Positions 47,293 through 59,163 of a stretch of 64,000 nucleotides of DNA are shown here, piece after piece; the stretch's first letter is position 1, and every line of letters begins with the position of its first letter. The stretch covers positions 806,001 to 870,000 of the forward strand of contig NZ_JASVDS010000002.1 of assembly GCF_030285365.1 (NCBI RefSeq), given 5' to 3'. A model generated the notes under the pieces. That model was not told the origin of the DNA. It worked only from the letters and a program-made list of their open reading frames with translations, and did no database searches. Position numbers and translations under genes: made by a program. Source of the DNA: Roseateles subflavus. GTDB taxonomy: Bacteria > Pseudomonadota > Gammaproteobacteria > Burkholderiales > Burkholderiaceae_C.

Positions 47293-49512
47293 TCAGGGCT
47301 TGGCGCCCGATGCCATGTCTGCCGCGGAGGCCGCCACGTCCGGCGCGGACGCCAGGGCTGCGGGCTCGGAGGCGGCAGGCGCCGGGGCCATGGCGGCCGC
47401 CGGGGCGGCTTCCATCGGCTTGGCCGTGCCCGGCGTCATGGGCAGCAGCGGCACGATCAGCAGGGCCACGATGTTGATGATCTTGATCAAGGGGTTCACG
47501 GCCGGGCCGGCGGTGTCCTTGTAGGGATCACCCACGGTGTCGCCCGTGACGGCCGCCTTGTGTGCCTCGGAGCCCTTGCGGTGCACGACGCCCTTGTCGT
47601 CGGTGAACCCTTCCTCGATCAGTTTCTTGGCGTTGTCCCAGGCGCCGCCGCCGGTGCACATGGAGATGCCCACGAAGAGGCCGGTCACGATGGTGCCCAT
47701 CAGCACACCGCCCAGGGCGGCCGGGCCCAGCGTCATGCCCACCACGATCGGGGCGATCACCGGCAGCAGCGACGGCACGATCATTTCCTTGATGGCCGCC
47801 GAGGTCAGCATGTCCACGGCCGCGCTGTAGTCGGGCTTCGCCGTGCCTTCCATGATGCCGGGGATCTCCTTGAACTGCCGGCGCACCTCCACCACCACCG
47901 AGCCGGCGGCGCGGCCGACGGCTTCCATGGCCATCGCACCGAAGAGGTAGGGGATCAGGCCGCCGATGAAGAGGCCGAGGATCACCTTGTGGTCGGACAG
48001 GTCGAAGCTCAGGTGCATGCCGCGCGCTTCCAGGGCGTGCGTGTAGTCGGCGAACAGCACCAGGGCGGCCAGGCCGGCGGAGCCGATGGCGTAGCCCTTG
48101 GTCACGGCCTTGGTCGTGTTGCCCACGGCGTCCAGCGGGTCGGTGATGTCGCGCACGCTGTCGGGCAGGTCGCTCATCTCGGCGATGCCGCCGGCGTTGT
48201 CGGTGATGGGACCGTAGGCGTCGAGGGCCACGATGATGCCGGCCATCGACAGCATGGAGGTCGCCGCCACGGCGATGCCGTAGAGCCCCGCCAGGTGGAA
48301 GGCCGTGTAGATGGCCGCACAGACGAAGATCACCGGCCAGCCGGTGGACTTCATCGACACGCCCAGACCCGCGATGATGTTCGTGCCGTGGCCGGTGGTC
48401 GAGGCCTGCGCGACGTGCCGCACGGGGGCGTACTGCGTGCCGGTGTAGTACTCGGTGATCCAGACCATGGCCGCCGTCAGCACCAGGCCCACGGCGCAGG
48501 CGCCGAAGAGGCCCATGGCGTCGGTCTTGAGGCCGCCGGCGAGTTCGACCTCGCCGGGGAACATGGCCCGGGTGACGAAGAAGAAGGCGATCAGGCTCAG
48601 CACGCCGGCCACGATCAGGCCCTTGTACAGCGCGGGCATCACGTTCTTCATGCCCTCGCTGGCCTTGACGAAGCCGCAGCCGATGATGGAGGCGATGATG
48701 GACACGCCGCCCAGGGCCAGCGGGTAGATCACGCCGGCGTGGGCCGCAGGGCCCGACACCATCAGCGCGCCCAGCGCCATGGCGGCGATCAGGGTCACGG
48801 CATAGGTCTCGAAGAGGTCGGCCGCCATGCCGGCGCAGTCGCCGACGTTGTCGCCCACGTTGTCGGCGATCACGGCCGGGTTGCGCGGGTCGTCCTCGGG
48901 GATGCCGGCCTCGACCTTGCCCACCAGGTCGGCGCCGACGTCAGCGCCCTTGGTGAAGATGCCGCCGCCCAGGCGCGCGAAGATGGAGATCAGCGAGGAG
49001 CCGAAGGCCAGGCCGAGCATGGGCTTGAGCGCCTCGCTCGTGGCGCCGGTGCCGCCGGTGATGGCGTAGTAGAAGCCGCCCACGCCGATCAGGCCCAGGC
49101 CCACGACCAGCATGCCGGTGATGGCGCCGCCCTTGAAGGCGACGTTCAGGGCCGGGCCCATGCCCTTGGTGGCGGCCTGCGCGGTGCGCACGTTGGCACG
49201 CACGGAGATGTTCATGCCGATGAAGCCGCAGATGCCCGAGAGCACCGCGCCGAGGACGAAGCCCGCGGCCGTCTGCAGGCCGAGGCCGGGGACCACGGCG
49301 ATGGCGATGGCCAGCACCACGCCCACCACCGCGATCGTGCGGTACTGGCGGCCCAGGTAGGCCGCGGCGCCCTGCTGGATCGCCGCGGCGATCTCCTGCA
49401 TCCGGGCATTGCCGGCGTCCTGGCTCAGGATCCAGCTGCGTTGAATGAAACCATAGATGACCGCGGCCAGGCCGCAGGCCAGCGCGAAATACAGCGCCAC
49501 ACTCGTCGACAT
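47293..49512 (-). CDS. hppA: membrane proton-translocating pyrophosphatase
   Basis: 739-residue integral membrane H+-PPase with about sixteen helices, coupling PPi hydrolysis to proton export. The catalytic [20 protein letters not shown] and [18 protein letters not shown] are intact. The segment [18 protein letters not shown] has Lys where potassium-dependent enzymes have Ala, indicating the K+-independent H+-pumping class. I chose the ATG at 49512 because it lies eight bases after AAGGAG; the ATG two codons upstream is only two bases from that site. An Ala/Pro-rich tail of about 30 residues ends the protein. It is divergent from ppa. Confidence 0.95.
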   Translation of the reverse strand: MSTSVALYFALACGLAAVIYGFIQRSWILSQDAGNARMQEIAAAIQQGAAAYLGRQYRTIAVVGVVLAIAIAVVPGLGLQTAAGFVLGAVLSGICGFIGMNISVRANVRTAQAATKGMGPALNVAFKGGAITGMLVVGLGLIGVGGFYYAITGGTGATSEALKPMLGLAFGSSLISIFARLGGGIFTKGADVGADLVGKVEAGIPEDDPRNPAVIADNVGDNVGDCAGMAADLFETYAVTLIAAMALGALMVSGPAAHAGVIYPLALGGVSIIASIIGCGFVKASEGMKNVMPALYKGLIVAGVLSLIAFFFVTRAMFPGEVELAGGLKTDAMGLFGACAVGLVLTAAMVWITEYYTGTQYAPVRHVAQASTTGHGTNIIAGLGVSMKSTGWPVIFVCAAIYTAFHLAGLYGIAVAATSMLSMAGIIVALDAYGPITDNAGGIAEMSDLPDSVRDITDPLDAVGNTTKAVTKGYAIGSAGLAALVLFADYTHALEARGMHLSFDLSDHKVILGLFIGGLIPYLFGAMAMEAVGRAAGSVVVEVRRQFKEIPGIMEGTAKPDYSAAVDMLTSAAIKEMIVPSLLPVIAPIVVGMTLGPAALGGVLMGTIVTGLFVGISMCTGGGAWDNAKKLIEEGFTDDKGVVHRKGSEAHKAAVTGDTVGDPYKDTAGPAVNPLIKIINIVALLIVPLLPMTPGTAKPMEAAPAAAMAPAPAASEPAALASAPDVAASAADMASGAKP

Positions 49513-49721
49513 GAACATGTCTCCTTCGTTGTCTCTGCCGTTTGAAAAAGAGCCTGCTTCTCAACGTCAGTCCAGCCCGCTGTTCCACAGGTCCGCCGGG
49601 GCATGCTATGCGAGTGGAAGTGCCGAAAGATTGATCGTTTACCAGTGGTTGCGAGAAAAGCCTTGACGCCCGACTCCAGGCAGCCGGGATGCCTGTGTCA
49701 GGCTGAGATCAGGGGCGCCGG

Positions 49722-49727
49722 TAGAAT
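49722..49727 (+). promoter_or_regulatory. -10-like hexamer upstream of ppa
   Basis: TAGAAT lies 55 bp before the ppa start in the hppA-ppa divergent region; no convincing -35 is visible. Confidence 0.4.
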
Positions 49728-49782
49728 CCGGGTTTCCCCGTGACCTGCGCGCGGACCCCTTTCGTTGACTAAAGACAAGACC

Positions 49783-50322
49783 ATGAGCCTGCACAACGTG
49801 ACCCCCGGCCCCAAGGCGCCTGAGCAATTCAACGTGATCATCGAGATCCCGATGAACGCCGACCCGATCAAGTACGAGGTCGACAAGGAAACCGGTGCCC
49901 TGTTCGTGGACCGTTTCATGACCACCGCCATGCACTACCCGTGCAACTACGGCTACATTCCCCAGACCCTGTCCGACGACGGCGACCCGGTGGACGTGCT
50001 GGTGGTGACGCCCTTCCCGCTGACCCCGGGCGTCGTGGTGACCTGCCGCCCCATCGGCGTGCTGATGATGGACGACGAGGCGGGCGGCGACGCCAAGCTG
50101 CTGGCCGTCCCGACGACCAAGATCCTGCCCCTGTACGACCGCTGGCACTCGCCCGAGGACGTCAACCCGATGCGTCTGAACTCGATCCAGCACTTCTTCG
50201 AGCACTACAAGGACCTCGAGCCCGGCAAGTGGGTCAAGGTGAAGGGCTGGCAAGGCCCGGAGGCCGCCAAGGCCGAAGTGCAGGCCGGCATCGACAACTA
50301 CGCCAAGGCCCAGCAGAAGTAA
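49783..50322 (+). CDS. ppa: soluble inorganic pyrophosphatase, family I
   Basis: 179-residue cytoplasmic Mg-dependent pyrophosphatase that drives biosynthesis by removing PPi. The family I active-site signature [10 protein letters not shown] is present, along with [16 protein letters not shown] and NYGYIPQT. The ATG at 49783 gives the usual N terminus; the TTG at 49765 is less likely. It is divergent from the membrane pyrophosphatase, so soluble hydrolysis and energy-conserving hydrolysis of PPi are encoded side by side. Confidence 0.97.
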   Translation: MSLHNVTPGPKAPEQFNVIIEIPMNADPIKYEVDKETGALFVDRFMTTAMHYPCNYGYIPQTLSDDGDPVDVLVVTPFPLTPGVVVTCRPIGVLMMDDEAGGDAKLLAVPTTKILPLYDRWHSPEDVNPMRLNSIQHFFEHYKDLEPGKWVKVKGWQGPEAAKAEVQAGIDNYAKAQQK

Positions 50323-50332
50323 GCCCTGCGAG

Positions 50333-50347
50333 GCAAGAGCTGACCCC
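50333..50347 (+). repeat. dispersed repeat, copy D
   Basis: GCAAGAGCTGACCCC differs at one base from the other copies and continues CTCGCGGGCG, resembling the flank of copy A. It lies in the loop of an imperfect hairpin between ppa and its terminator. Confidence 0.55.
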
Positions 50348-50371
50348 TCGCGGGCGCTCGTGATCGCATCG

Positions 50372-50404
50372 ACGCCGCCGCGGCCCCGCCCCGGCGGCGT
50401 TTTT
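50372..50404. terminator. ppa terminator
   Basis: ACGCCGCCG and CGGCGGCGT form a 9-bp stem with an 11-base C-rich loop, followed by five Ts on the plus strand. It sits between convergent ppa and the acyltransferase gene. Confidence 0.8.
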
Positions 50405-51588
50405 CATGGCGAGCCGGGATCCGGGGCCGTGCCGCGCCGGAAGGGCTGATGCGCCCGCAGGTCCTCGGCATAGCCGGCGATGGCCGGGCCTTCGCGGGCG
50501 AGGTAGTCGGCCACGGCGTCGCGGAAGTCGGGATGGGCCAGCCAGTGGGCGGACTGCGTCCCGACCGGCAGCAGACCCCGCGCGAGCTTGTGCTCGCCCT
50601 GCGCGCCTCCTTCGAAGCGCCGGTAGCCGTGCGCCATGCACCAGGCCAGGGGCTGGTAGTAGCAGGCGTCGAAGTGCAGGCAGGAGATGTCGACGAGGCT
50701 GCCCCAGTAGCGCCCGTAGGCTGCGCGCCGGTCCGGGTCCAGCGCGATGAGGGAGCAGGCGGCGGGCTGGCCGTCGACCTCGGCGATGAAGAGCAGCCAG
50801 TGGCGCGCCATCGTGCCGGCCATGCGGCGGAAGAAATCGCGGCTCAGGTAGGGCGTGCTGCGGTGCTCGGCGTAGGTCTGGCGGTAGCAGCGGTGGAAGA
50901 AGTCCCAGTCCTCCTCGCCGATCTCGTCGCCCAGGCGCACCCGGTAGCGGACGCCGGCCTCGCGCACGCGGCGCTGCTCCTGCTGGATCTTCTTGCGCTT
51001 GTCCCGCTGCAGGCTGGCGAGAAAGGCCTCGAAGCTGGCGGGCGGCTCGGCCTCGGCCTCCCAGTGGAACTGCACGCCGCTGCGGGCCAGCCAGCCGGCA
51101 TCGAGCAGCGCGTGCTGCTCCTCGGCCGTGGGAAAGAGCACATGGGCGGAGGAGAGCGCCTGCGCCTGCGCATGCCCTTGCAAGGCCTGGATCAGCGCCG
51201 TGCGGGTGGCGGCATCGCGCGCGAGGAGCCGGCTGCCGGGCACGGGCGTGAAGGGCACGGCCACCAGCAGCTTGGGGTAGTAGGCCAGGCCGTGGCGGGC
51301 ATAGGCATCCGCCCAGGCCCAGTCGAACACGTACTCGCCGTAGGAATGGTCCTTGAGGTAGGCCGGACACGCGGCCACGAGCGCCGCGCCGTCCCACAGG
51401 CTCAGGTAGCGAGGCGTCCAGCCCCGCGCCGGGACGGCCGAGCCCGAGTCGTGCAGGGCCTGGAGGTACTCGTGCCGCATGAAAGGCGTCGGCTGCGGGC
51501 TGGCCGCCAGCAGGGCGTTCCAGGCATCGGCGGGCAGGCGGGCGGGATCGTCGTCGATCCGGACCTCGAGGGGCAGGCAGTCGGGCAT
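50404..51588 (-). CDS. GNAT-fold acyltransferase, DUF482/FemAB-like
   Basis: 394-residue protein of the peptidogalycan-biosynthesis/DUF482 type, with two GNAT-like halves. Visible conserved segments are [39 protein letters not shown], the Lys/Arg-rich [19 protein letters not shown], and [24 protein letters not shown], then [13 protein letters not shown]. These match the family well. The acyl acceptor is not established; cell-envelope amino-acid or acyl transfer is only suggested by the FemAB relationship. The ATG at 51588 begins 89 bp inside the nadE-side intergenic region. Confidence 0.85.
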   Translation of the reverse strand: MPDCLPLEVRIDDDPARLPADAWNALLAASPQPTPFMRHEYLQALHDSGSAVPARGWTPRYLSLWDGAALVAACPAYLKDHSYGEYVFDWAWADAYARHGLAYYPKLLVAVPFTPVPGSRLLARDAATRTALIQALQGHAQAQALSSAHVLFPTAEEQHALLDAGWLARSGVQFHWEAEAEPPASFEAFLASLQRDKRKKIQQEQRRVREAGVRYRVRLGDEIGEEDWDFFHRCYRQTYAEHRSTPYLSRDFFRRMAGTMARHWLLFIAEVDGQPAACSLIALDPDRRAAYGRYWGSLVDISCLHFDACYYQPLAWCMAHGYRRFEGGAQGEHKLARGLLPVGTQSAHWLAHPDFRDAVADYLAREGPAIAGYAEDLRAHQPFRRGTAPDPGSP

Positions 51589-51685
51589 GGTGGCCGCGAT
51601 CTTAGGGCGAGGGGCGTCAGCCGCGGGCGCGCAGGGATTTGCCCCGCGCTCAACGGCCAGGGCAAATGGTGGCAGGATGCAGGCC

Positions 51686-54112
<2,427 letters not shown>

Positions 54113-54132
54113 TCGTCAGACCCGGCAAGCAC

Positions 54133-54163
54133 AAGGGCGCCTCTCGAGGCGCCCTTGGTCTTT
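54133..54163. terminator. glnB terminator
   Basis: AAGGGCGCCTC and GAGGCGCCCTT form a perfect stem (11 bp around two bases, effectively ~9 bp with a small loop), followed by GGTCTTT. It separates glnB from convergent dgkA. Confidence 0.75.
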
Positions 54164-54176
54164 GGGCGTCACGGGT

Positions 54177-54554
54177 TCAGAAGAGGCGATGCCAGGCCGC
54201 GGCGCCCCACACCCCGGCGCACAGCAGGAGGGACAGCAGCACGGCGGCGCTGGCGAGGTCCTTGGCCCGCTTGGAGAGCTCGTGCAGCTCGAAACCCACG
54301 CGGTCGATGGCGGCCTCGATGCCCGAGTTCAGCAGTTCCACGATGAGCACCAGCAGCAGCGAGCCCAGCAGCAGCGCGGTCTCCACCCAGCCCTGCCCGA
54401 GCCACAGGGCCAGCGGCACCGCGACCACGCACAGCCAGACTTCCTGGCGGAAGGCGCTCTCGCCGGTGTAGGCCGCACGCAGCCCGGCCCAGGAGTAGCC
54501 CGCGGCATGCCGGATGCGGTCGAGGCCGGTGCGGCCCTTGTGGGGGTTGCTCAT
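54177..54554 (-). CDS. dgkA: diacylglycerol kinase
   Basis: 125-residue inner-membrane enzyme phosphorylating diacylglycerol, recycling the lipid left by membrane-derived oligosaccharide synthesis. An N-terminal amphipathic part with GLRAAYTGESAFRQE is followed by three membrane helices; the active-site ELLNSGIEAAIDRVG is present, as is SKRAKDLASAAV. The ATG overlaps the stop of the RDD gene (ATGA), so it is coupled to the upstream genes of the minus-strand operon. Confidence 0.94.
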   Translation of the reverse strand: MSNPHKGRTGLDRIRHAAGYSWAGLRAAYTGESAFRQEVWLCVVAVPLALWLGQGWVETALLLGSLLLVLIVELLNSGIEAAIDRVGFELHELSKRAKDLASAAVLLSLLLCAGVWGAAAWHRLF

Positions 54555-55066
54555 GGCTTCTTGCGCAGCGCGGGCCGCTGCGTCACCACCTGCGTCCGGC
54601 ACAGCACGTCGTGCAGGAACTGGCGGGACGGGTGCAGGCGGGCGAGCAGCACATAGGCCGCCACGCCGGTCATCAGCGCACCGAAGATGGCACCGCCACT
54701 GTGCAGGCCGGCGAGCTCGACCGACACCAGCGCCGGCAGGAACCACAGCCAGGCCAGCAGGTAGCGGGCGAGGGCGCGCCATTGGCCGATCGGGGCGCCG
54801 GCCTCGTCGACGATGCGCAGATGCCAGGACTTCATGGCCACGGTCTGGCCGCCATGGGTCCAGAACCAGACGAAATAGATGCCGAGGACCACGAACTCGA
54901 AGGCCTGCAGGCCGCCCTTGCCCTCGAGGGCGCTGCGCTGCTGCGTCAACGCACTGAAGAGGTAGCCGGAAATGAAGACGACGCCGAAGAGGACGACACC
55001 TTCATAGAGGAACGACGCCATGCGGCGCCACAGGCTGGGCGCCTGCTGCGGGGTCGGCACGTCCAT
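54551..55066 (-). CDS. RDD family membrane protein
   Basis: 171-residue protein with an RDD domain: LWRRMASFLYEGVVLFGVVFISGYLF (helix 1), a second hydrophobic helix around residues 60-80 (FEFVVLGIYFVWFW), and later helices near 110-150. Functions of RDD proteins are mostly unknown; some are linked to transport or membrane stress. It ends in RPALRKKP. It starts two bases after the DUF3106 gene stop and overlaps dgkA. Confidence 0.85.
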   Translation of the reverse strand: MDVPTPQQAPSLWRRMASFLYEGVVLFGVVFISGYLFSALTQQRSALEGKGGLQAFEFVVLGIYFVWFWTHGGQTVAMKSWHLRIVDEAGAPIGQWRALARYLLAWLWFLPALVSVELAGLHSGGAIFGALMTGVAAYVLLARLHPSRQFLHDVLCRTQVVTQRPALRKKP

Positions 55067-55068
55067 GA

Positions 55069-55899
55069 TCAGCGGCTGCTGGCAGAGGCTGCGGGAGCGG
55101 CCGGCGGCACGCGCGGCAGCAGGGTCTTGGGGTCGACGAGGGCGGGATCGACCACCAGCTTGCCGCGCCCGACGGGGCGCGCGCCCGCGGCCGGATGGCC
55201 CTGGGTGATCAGGACCGTCGTCACCCCAGGCTTGGCCTGCAGCACCGAGGGCGCCACGGCCACGGGGGCGGCGGCCGGCTTCTGCGGCACGAAGCTGGAC
55301 TTCGCACCGTTCAGCGGCTTCGGTGCCTCGGCGGCGGCCTTGCCGCCCGGGTGCTTCTGCGCGGCCTTCTCGGCGCCCTTCTGGGCCAGGGCCTGGCGCT
55401 CCTCGGGTGTCAGCGCCTGGTAGGCCTGCCACTTGGACTGCAGCTTCTCCGACTGGAGCTTGTCGTCCCGCAGCTGCGGGTTGGACTGGAAGCCCACACG
55501 CGCCTGCTGGCGTTCGGTGGGGCTCATGCGGGTCCATTCGATCATGCGCTCGCGCAGGCGCGACTGCTGCTCGGGCGTGAGGGTGTGGAAGCGGGCGGCG
55601 ATCTCCAGCCACTTGCTCTTGCGGGCGGCGTCGAGGCCGTCCCATTCCTGGGCCAGCGGGGCGAGCACGGCCTGCTGCGCCGGGCTCAGGCTGGCCCAGC
55701 GCTGGCCACCGACCAGGCTGGCGGTGGGCAGGGGCTTGGCCGCCTGGGGCAGGGCGGCGGGCAGGGAGGCGGCCGGGGCGATGGCACTCGCCGCAGCGGC
55801 GGGGGGAGACGCGTCGCTGGGCTGGGCGTGGGCGGTGCTCAGCAGTGCCGGGATCAGCAGCAGGGCGAGCGGGCGTCGGACGTTCAGCGCAGGCGTCAT
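55069..55899 (-). CDS. DUF3106 periplasmic protein with LTPEQ-like repeats
   Basis: 276-residue secreted protein. The signal peptide spans ~1-26 (ending AHAQ). An Ala/Pro-rich stretch follows, then a helical core in which a short motif recurs: LSPAQQ (71-76), LTPEQQ (107-112), MSPTERQQ (125-132) and LTPEER (163-168), each before a helix with Trp or Arg. These recall the LTxxQ motif of CpxP/Spy-type periplasmic proteins, though overall similarity is not shown. The C-terminal ~80 residues are Pro/Ala rich. It lies between a DUF3619 membrane protein and an RDD protein, in an operon led by a sigma factor. Confidence 0.82.
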   Translation of the reverse strand: MTPALNVRRPLALLLIPALLSTAHAQPSDASPPAAAASAIAPAASLPAALPQAAKPLPTASLVGGQRWASLSPAQQAVLAPLAQEWDGLDAARKSKWLEIAARFHTLTPEQQSRLRERMIEWTRMSPTERQQARVGFQSNPQLRDDKLQSEKLQSKWQAYQALTPEERQALAQKGAEKAAQKHPGGKAAAEAPKPLNGAKSSFVPQKPAAAPVAVAPSVLQAKPGVTTVLITQGHPAAGARPVGRGKLVVDPALVDPKTLLPRVPPAAPAASASSR

Positions 55900-55909
55900 G
55901 GGCGGGCGG

Positions 55910-56380
55910 TCACTCTTCGTGTCGTTCTTGTTGCTCGTCCGGATTCTCATCCAGATATTCCTTGAAGCCCGGATCGCTGTAGGCGGCGGGCGGCAGCGGC
56001 TTGGCCAGCATGGCCGTGTCCACTTCGGCGGCGGCCAGGATCTGCTGGTACCACTGGCTGTGCTGGATCAGCAGCAGGCCCAGCAGCAGCAGCAGCAGGG
56101 GGCCCAGCGAGGCCAGCTTGAACCAGCGCGGCGAGCGCTCACCGCCCTGCAGGGCGAGGGTGCTGCCCATGCGCAGGGTCTGCTCCGCGGTGACGGGGGC
56201 CGCGGCACGGGCTTCCTTGGCCTTGCGCAGCGCCTGCTCGCGCGCGAAGCGCAGGCGTTCGGTGATGTCGCCGGGCAGCTCGTCGGAGGCCAGGCTCAGG
56301 CCGGCCGCCACGCGCTTGCCATAGGCCGCCACACGGTTTTCGGCGTCTGCGTCCATCCCGGGCGTCGTGTGCTTGTTCAT
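55910..56380 (-). CDS. DUF3619 single-span membrane protein, anti-sigma candidate
   Basis: 156-residue protein. An N-terminal cytoplasmic part (~1-86) is helical with many Arg/Ala. One membrane segment is at ~89-105 (GPLLLLLLGLLLIQ). A C-terminal tail of ~50 residues ends in an acidic DENPDEQQERHEE. The start overlaps the sigma-factor stop by four bases (ATGA). Position, topology and coupling resemble those of anti-sigma factors, but the ZAS motif is absent, so this role is inference. Confidence 0.85.
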   Translation of the reverse strand: MNKHTTPGMDADAENRVAAYGKRVAAGLSLASDELPGDITERLRFAREQALRKAKEARAAAPVTAEQTLRMGSTLALQGGERSPRWFKLASLGPLLLLLLGLLLIQHSQWYQQILAAAEVDTAMLAKPLPPAAYSDPGFKEYLDENPDEQQERHEE

Positions 56381-56943
56381 AGTGTGATCCCCTTGGCTTT
56401 GAGCGCCTTTGCCAGTGCGTGAACGGCCCGGGAGCAGTGCGTCTTCACACTTCCCTCCGAGCAACCCATGACGCTGGCCGTCTCGGCGACGTCCAACTCC
56501 TCCCAGTAACGCAGCAGGAAGGCTTCCCGTTGACGCGTCGGCAGCTGGCTCACCTCGGCATCGATGGACTGCAGGATCTGGCTGCGCGAGACCTCGTCCG
56601 CCGCGCTGAGCGTACCCAGCCCGCCGTTGCTGCTGGTGAGGGTTTCCAGCAGGTCGAAGTCATCGTCCGGGTCGGCGCCCTCGACGTCCGACAGATTGAA
56701 CATGACCGCGTTGCGCACCTTCTGGCGCCGGAACCAGTCCATCGTGGCGTTGGACAGGATGCGCTGGAAGAGCATGGGCAGCTCGGCGGCCGGGCGGTCG
56801 AAGTACTTCTCGGCCAGGCGGATCATGGAGTCCTGGACGATGTCCAGGGCGGCATCGTCGTCGCGCACCATGTAGGCGGTGCGCTTGAAGGCCCGCCGGT
56901 CCACGCTCTTCAGGAAATCGTTGAGTTCTTTGTCTGTCGCCAA
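56377..56943 (-). CDS. ECF-type RNA polymerase sigma factor
   Basis: 188-residue group 4 sigma factor. Region 2 is at ~20-90 (DDDAALDIVQDSMIRLAEKYF, LSNATMDWFRRQKVR) and region 4 at ~130-185 (LPTRQREAFLLRYWEELDVAETASVMGCSEGSVKTHCSRAVHAL). It lacks region 1.1 and 3. It heads the minus-strand operon with DUF3619, DUF3106, RDD and DgkA. Its promoter is probably in the region shared with ilvB at 56944-57207. The regulon is unknown. Confidence 0.93.
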   Translation of the reverse strand: MATDKELNDFLKSVDRRAFKRTAYMVRDDDAALDIVQDSMIRLAEKYFDRPAAELPMLFQRILSNATMDWFRRQKVRNAVMFNLSDVEGADPDDDFDLLETLTSSNGGLGTLSAADEVSRSQILQSIDAEVSQLPTRQREAFLLRYWEELDVAETASVMGCSEGSVKTHCSRAVHALAKALKAKGITL

Positions 56944-57010
56944 GATGGATCCAGTGCGCCCGGCCTGGAGTGCCGGCGGGAAAAACGTCGCGGATTATGT
57001 CACCGGGTCC

Positions 57011-57048
57011 GGAATTGGAGTCAAACCCCCAGCCAGAGCGCCAATTCC
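57011..57048. promoter_or_regulatory. inverted repeat in the sigma factor-ilvB divergent region
   Basis: GGAATTGG at 57011-57018 and CCAATTCC at 57041-57048 are perfect inverted copies separated by 22 bp. A CATAAT (57052-57057) that could be a -10 for ilvB abuts the right arm. The regulator is unknown. Confidence 0.35.
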
Positions 57049-57207
57049 ATGCATAATGTTGCTTCGCACAATGAGTTCCCAAGGTCTCAAGCTGGTGCCC
57101 GACCGGGGCGCCGAGTTTTTTGACCGCGCACGTTCCGAATCCGCCTCACAAGGGTGTGAAGAGGAGCACCGATGGTTTTTCGTCAGAGAAATTCACAGAG
57201 GTTCGAC

Positions 57208-58995
57208 ATGGATATGTCTGCCGCGGACGTCAAACGTGCAGCGACCGATGGTCGTGCACAACCGCATTCTTCACATTCCGCTTCGGAGCTGAACGGCTCC
57301 GAGATCCTGGTCCGTAGTCTGCAAGCAGAGGGCGTCAAGTACCTCTGGGGCTATCCGGGCGGCGCCGTCCTCTACATCTACGACGCGCTGTACAAACAGG
57401 ACTCCATCCAGCACGTTCTGGTGCGCCACGAGCAGGCCGCCGTGCATGCCGCTGACGGCTATGCCCGCGCCACTGGCGAAGTCGGCGTGGCCCTGGTGAC
57501 TTCGGGTCCCGGCGTCACGAATGCCATCACCGGCATTGCCACGGCGTACATGGACTCCATCCCCATGGTGATCGTGACCGGCCAGGTGCCGACGCCCGCC
57601 ATCGGCCTGGACGCCTTCCAGGAGTGCGACACCGTGGGCATCACCCGCCCCATCGTCAAGCACAACTTCCTGGTCAAGGACGTGCGCGACCTCGCGAGCA
57701 CGCTCAAGAAGGCCTTCCACATCGCCCGCACCGGCCGTCCCGGCCCCGTGGTGGTGGACATCCCCAAGGACGTCTCCCTCAACAAGACCCATTTCAGCTA
57801 CCCGGCCACGGTCGAGATGCGCTCCTACAACCCCGTCAAGAAGGGGCACTCGGGGCAGATCCGCAAGGCCGTCCAGCTGCTGATGAGCGCCAAGCGCCCC
57901 TACATCTACACGGGCGGCGGCGTCATCCTGGGCGAGGCCACGGCCGAGCTGCGCGAGCTGGTCAACCTGCTGGGCTACCCCTGCACCAACACGCTGATGG
58001 GCCTGGGCTCCATGCCCGGCACCGACCCGCGTTTCCTGGGCATGCTGGGCATGCACGGCACCTACGAGGCCAACATGACCATGCAGCACTGCGACGTGCT
58101 GCTGGCCGTGGGCGCGCGCTTCGATGACCGCGTGATCGGCAACCCCAAGCACTTCTCGCAGGTCGAGCGCAAGATCATCCACGTCGACATCGACCCCTCG
58201 TCGATCTCCAAGCGTGTGCGCGTGGACATCCCCATCGTCGGCGACGTCAAGGACGTGCTGCAGGAGCTGATCCACCAGATCAAGGAAGCGCAGGCCCGCC
58301 CGGACAGCGCCGCCATCAACGCCTGGTGGAGCCAGATCAACGACTGGCGTCGCAAGGACTGCCTGTCCTACAAGCGCGACAGCGACGTCATCAAGCCGCA
58401 GATGGTCGTCGAGACCCTGTGGAACCTCACCCGCGATCGCGACACCTACATCACCTCCGATGTGGGCCAGCACCAGATGTGGGCGGCGCAGTTCTACAAG
58501 TTCGATGAGCCCCGCCGCTGGATCAACTCCGGCGGCCTGGGCACCATGGGCGTGGGCCTGCCCTACGCCATGGGCATCAAGCTGGCCAAGCCGGAGTCGG
58601 ATGTGTTCTGCATCACCGGCGAAGGCTCGATCCAGATGTGCATCCAGGAGCTCTCGACCTGCCAGCAGTACAAGACGCCGGTCAAGATCGTCTCCCTCAA
58701 CAACCGCTATCTGGGCATGGTGCGGCAGTGGCAGGAACTCGACTACGAGGGCCGCTACTCCCACAGCTACATGGATGCGCTGCCCAACTTCGTCAAGCTG
58801 GCGGAGGCCTACGGGCATGTGGGCATCCTCGTCGAGCATCCGTCCGACGTGGAGCCCGCGCTGCGTGAGGCCATGCGCCTGAAGGACCGCACCGTCTTCC
58901 TCGACGTGCGCACCGATCCGACCGAGAACGTCTGGCCCATGGTCAAGGCGGGCAAGGGCATTTCGGAAATGCTGCTGGGGTCCGAGGACCTGTGA
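57208..58995 (+). CDS. ilvB: acetolactate synthase large subunit
   Basis: 595-residue ThDP- and FAD-dependent enzyme joining two pyruvates (or pyruvate and 2-oxobutyrate), the first common step of Val/Leu/Ile synthesis. The ThDP-activating Glu lies in VRHEQAAVHAADGYARATG. The ThDP motif begins GEGSIQM (GEG where many enzymes have GDG), followed by LNNRYLGMVRQWQ. The ATG at 57208 follows AGAGG and matches the usual N terminus; the ATG at 57172, with a strong GAGGAG, would add 12 residues. The small subunit follows. Confidence 0.96.
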   Translation: MDMSAADVKRAATDGRAQPHSSHSASELNGSEILVRSLQAEGVKYLWGYPGGAVLYIYDALYKQDSIQHVLVRHEQAAVHAADGYARATGEVGVALVTSGPGVTNAITGIATAYMDSIPMVIVTGQVPTPAIGLDAFQECDTVGITRPIVKHNFLVKDVRDLASTLKKAFHIARTGRPGPVVVDIPKDVSLNKTHFSYPATVEMRSYNPVKKGHSGQIRKAVQLLMSAKRPYIYTGGGVILGEATAELRELVNLLGYPCTNTLMGLGSMPGTDPRFLGMLGMHGTYEANMTMQHCDVLLAVGARFDDRVIGNPKHFSQVERKIIHVDIDPSSISKRVRVDIPIVGDVKDVLQELIHQIKEAQARPDSAAINAWWSQINDWRRKDCLSYKRDSDVIKPQMVVETLWNLTRDRDTYITSDVGQHQMWAAQFYKFDEPRRWINSGGLGTMGVGLPYAMGIKLAKPESDVFCITGEGSIQMCIQELSTCQQYKTPVKIVSLNNRYLGMVRQWQELDYEGRYSHSYMDALPNFVKLAEAYGHVGILVEHPSDVEPALREAMRLKDRTVFLDVRTDPTENVWPMVKAGKGISEMLLGSEDL

Positions 58996-59163
58996 GCCCC
59001 GTGTGAGTCCTGCACGGTCCGCCGGCTTACCGGCCCCGGACCGGCGCAGGGCCCGCCAGAGCTTGCATCGGCACCCCCGAGCATTCTTTTTCCACCATCG
59101 GAAAGCGTGGCCAAGGGCCGTCGGTTACCGCCGCCGGCCTGAAGAGCGCGAAGGACGAGACCC

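Noticed and set aside
57057-57292. Frame beginning MLLRT upstream of ilvB as a possible branched-chain leader peptide
   Set aside because: It runs far into ilvB, lacks a run of Leu/Val/Ile codons and has no terminator after it.
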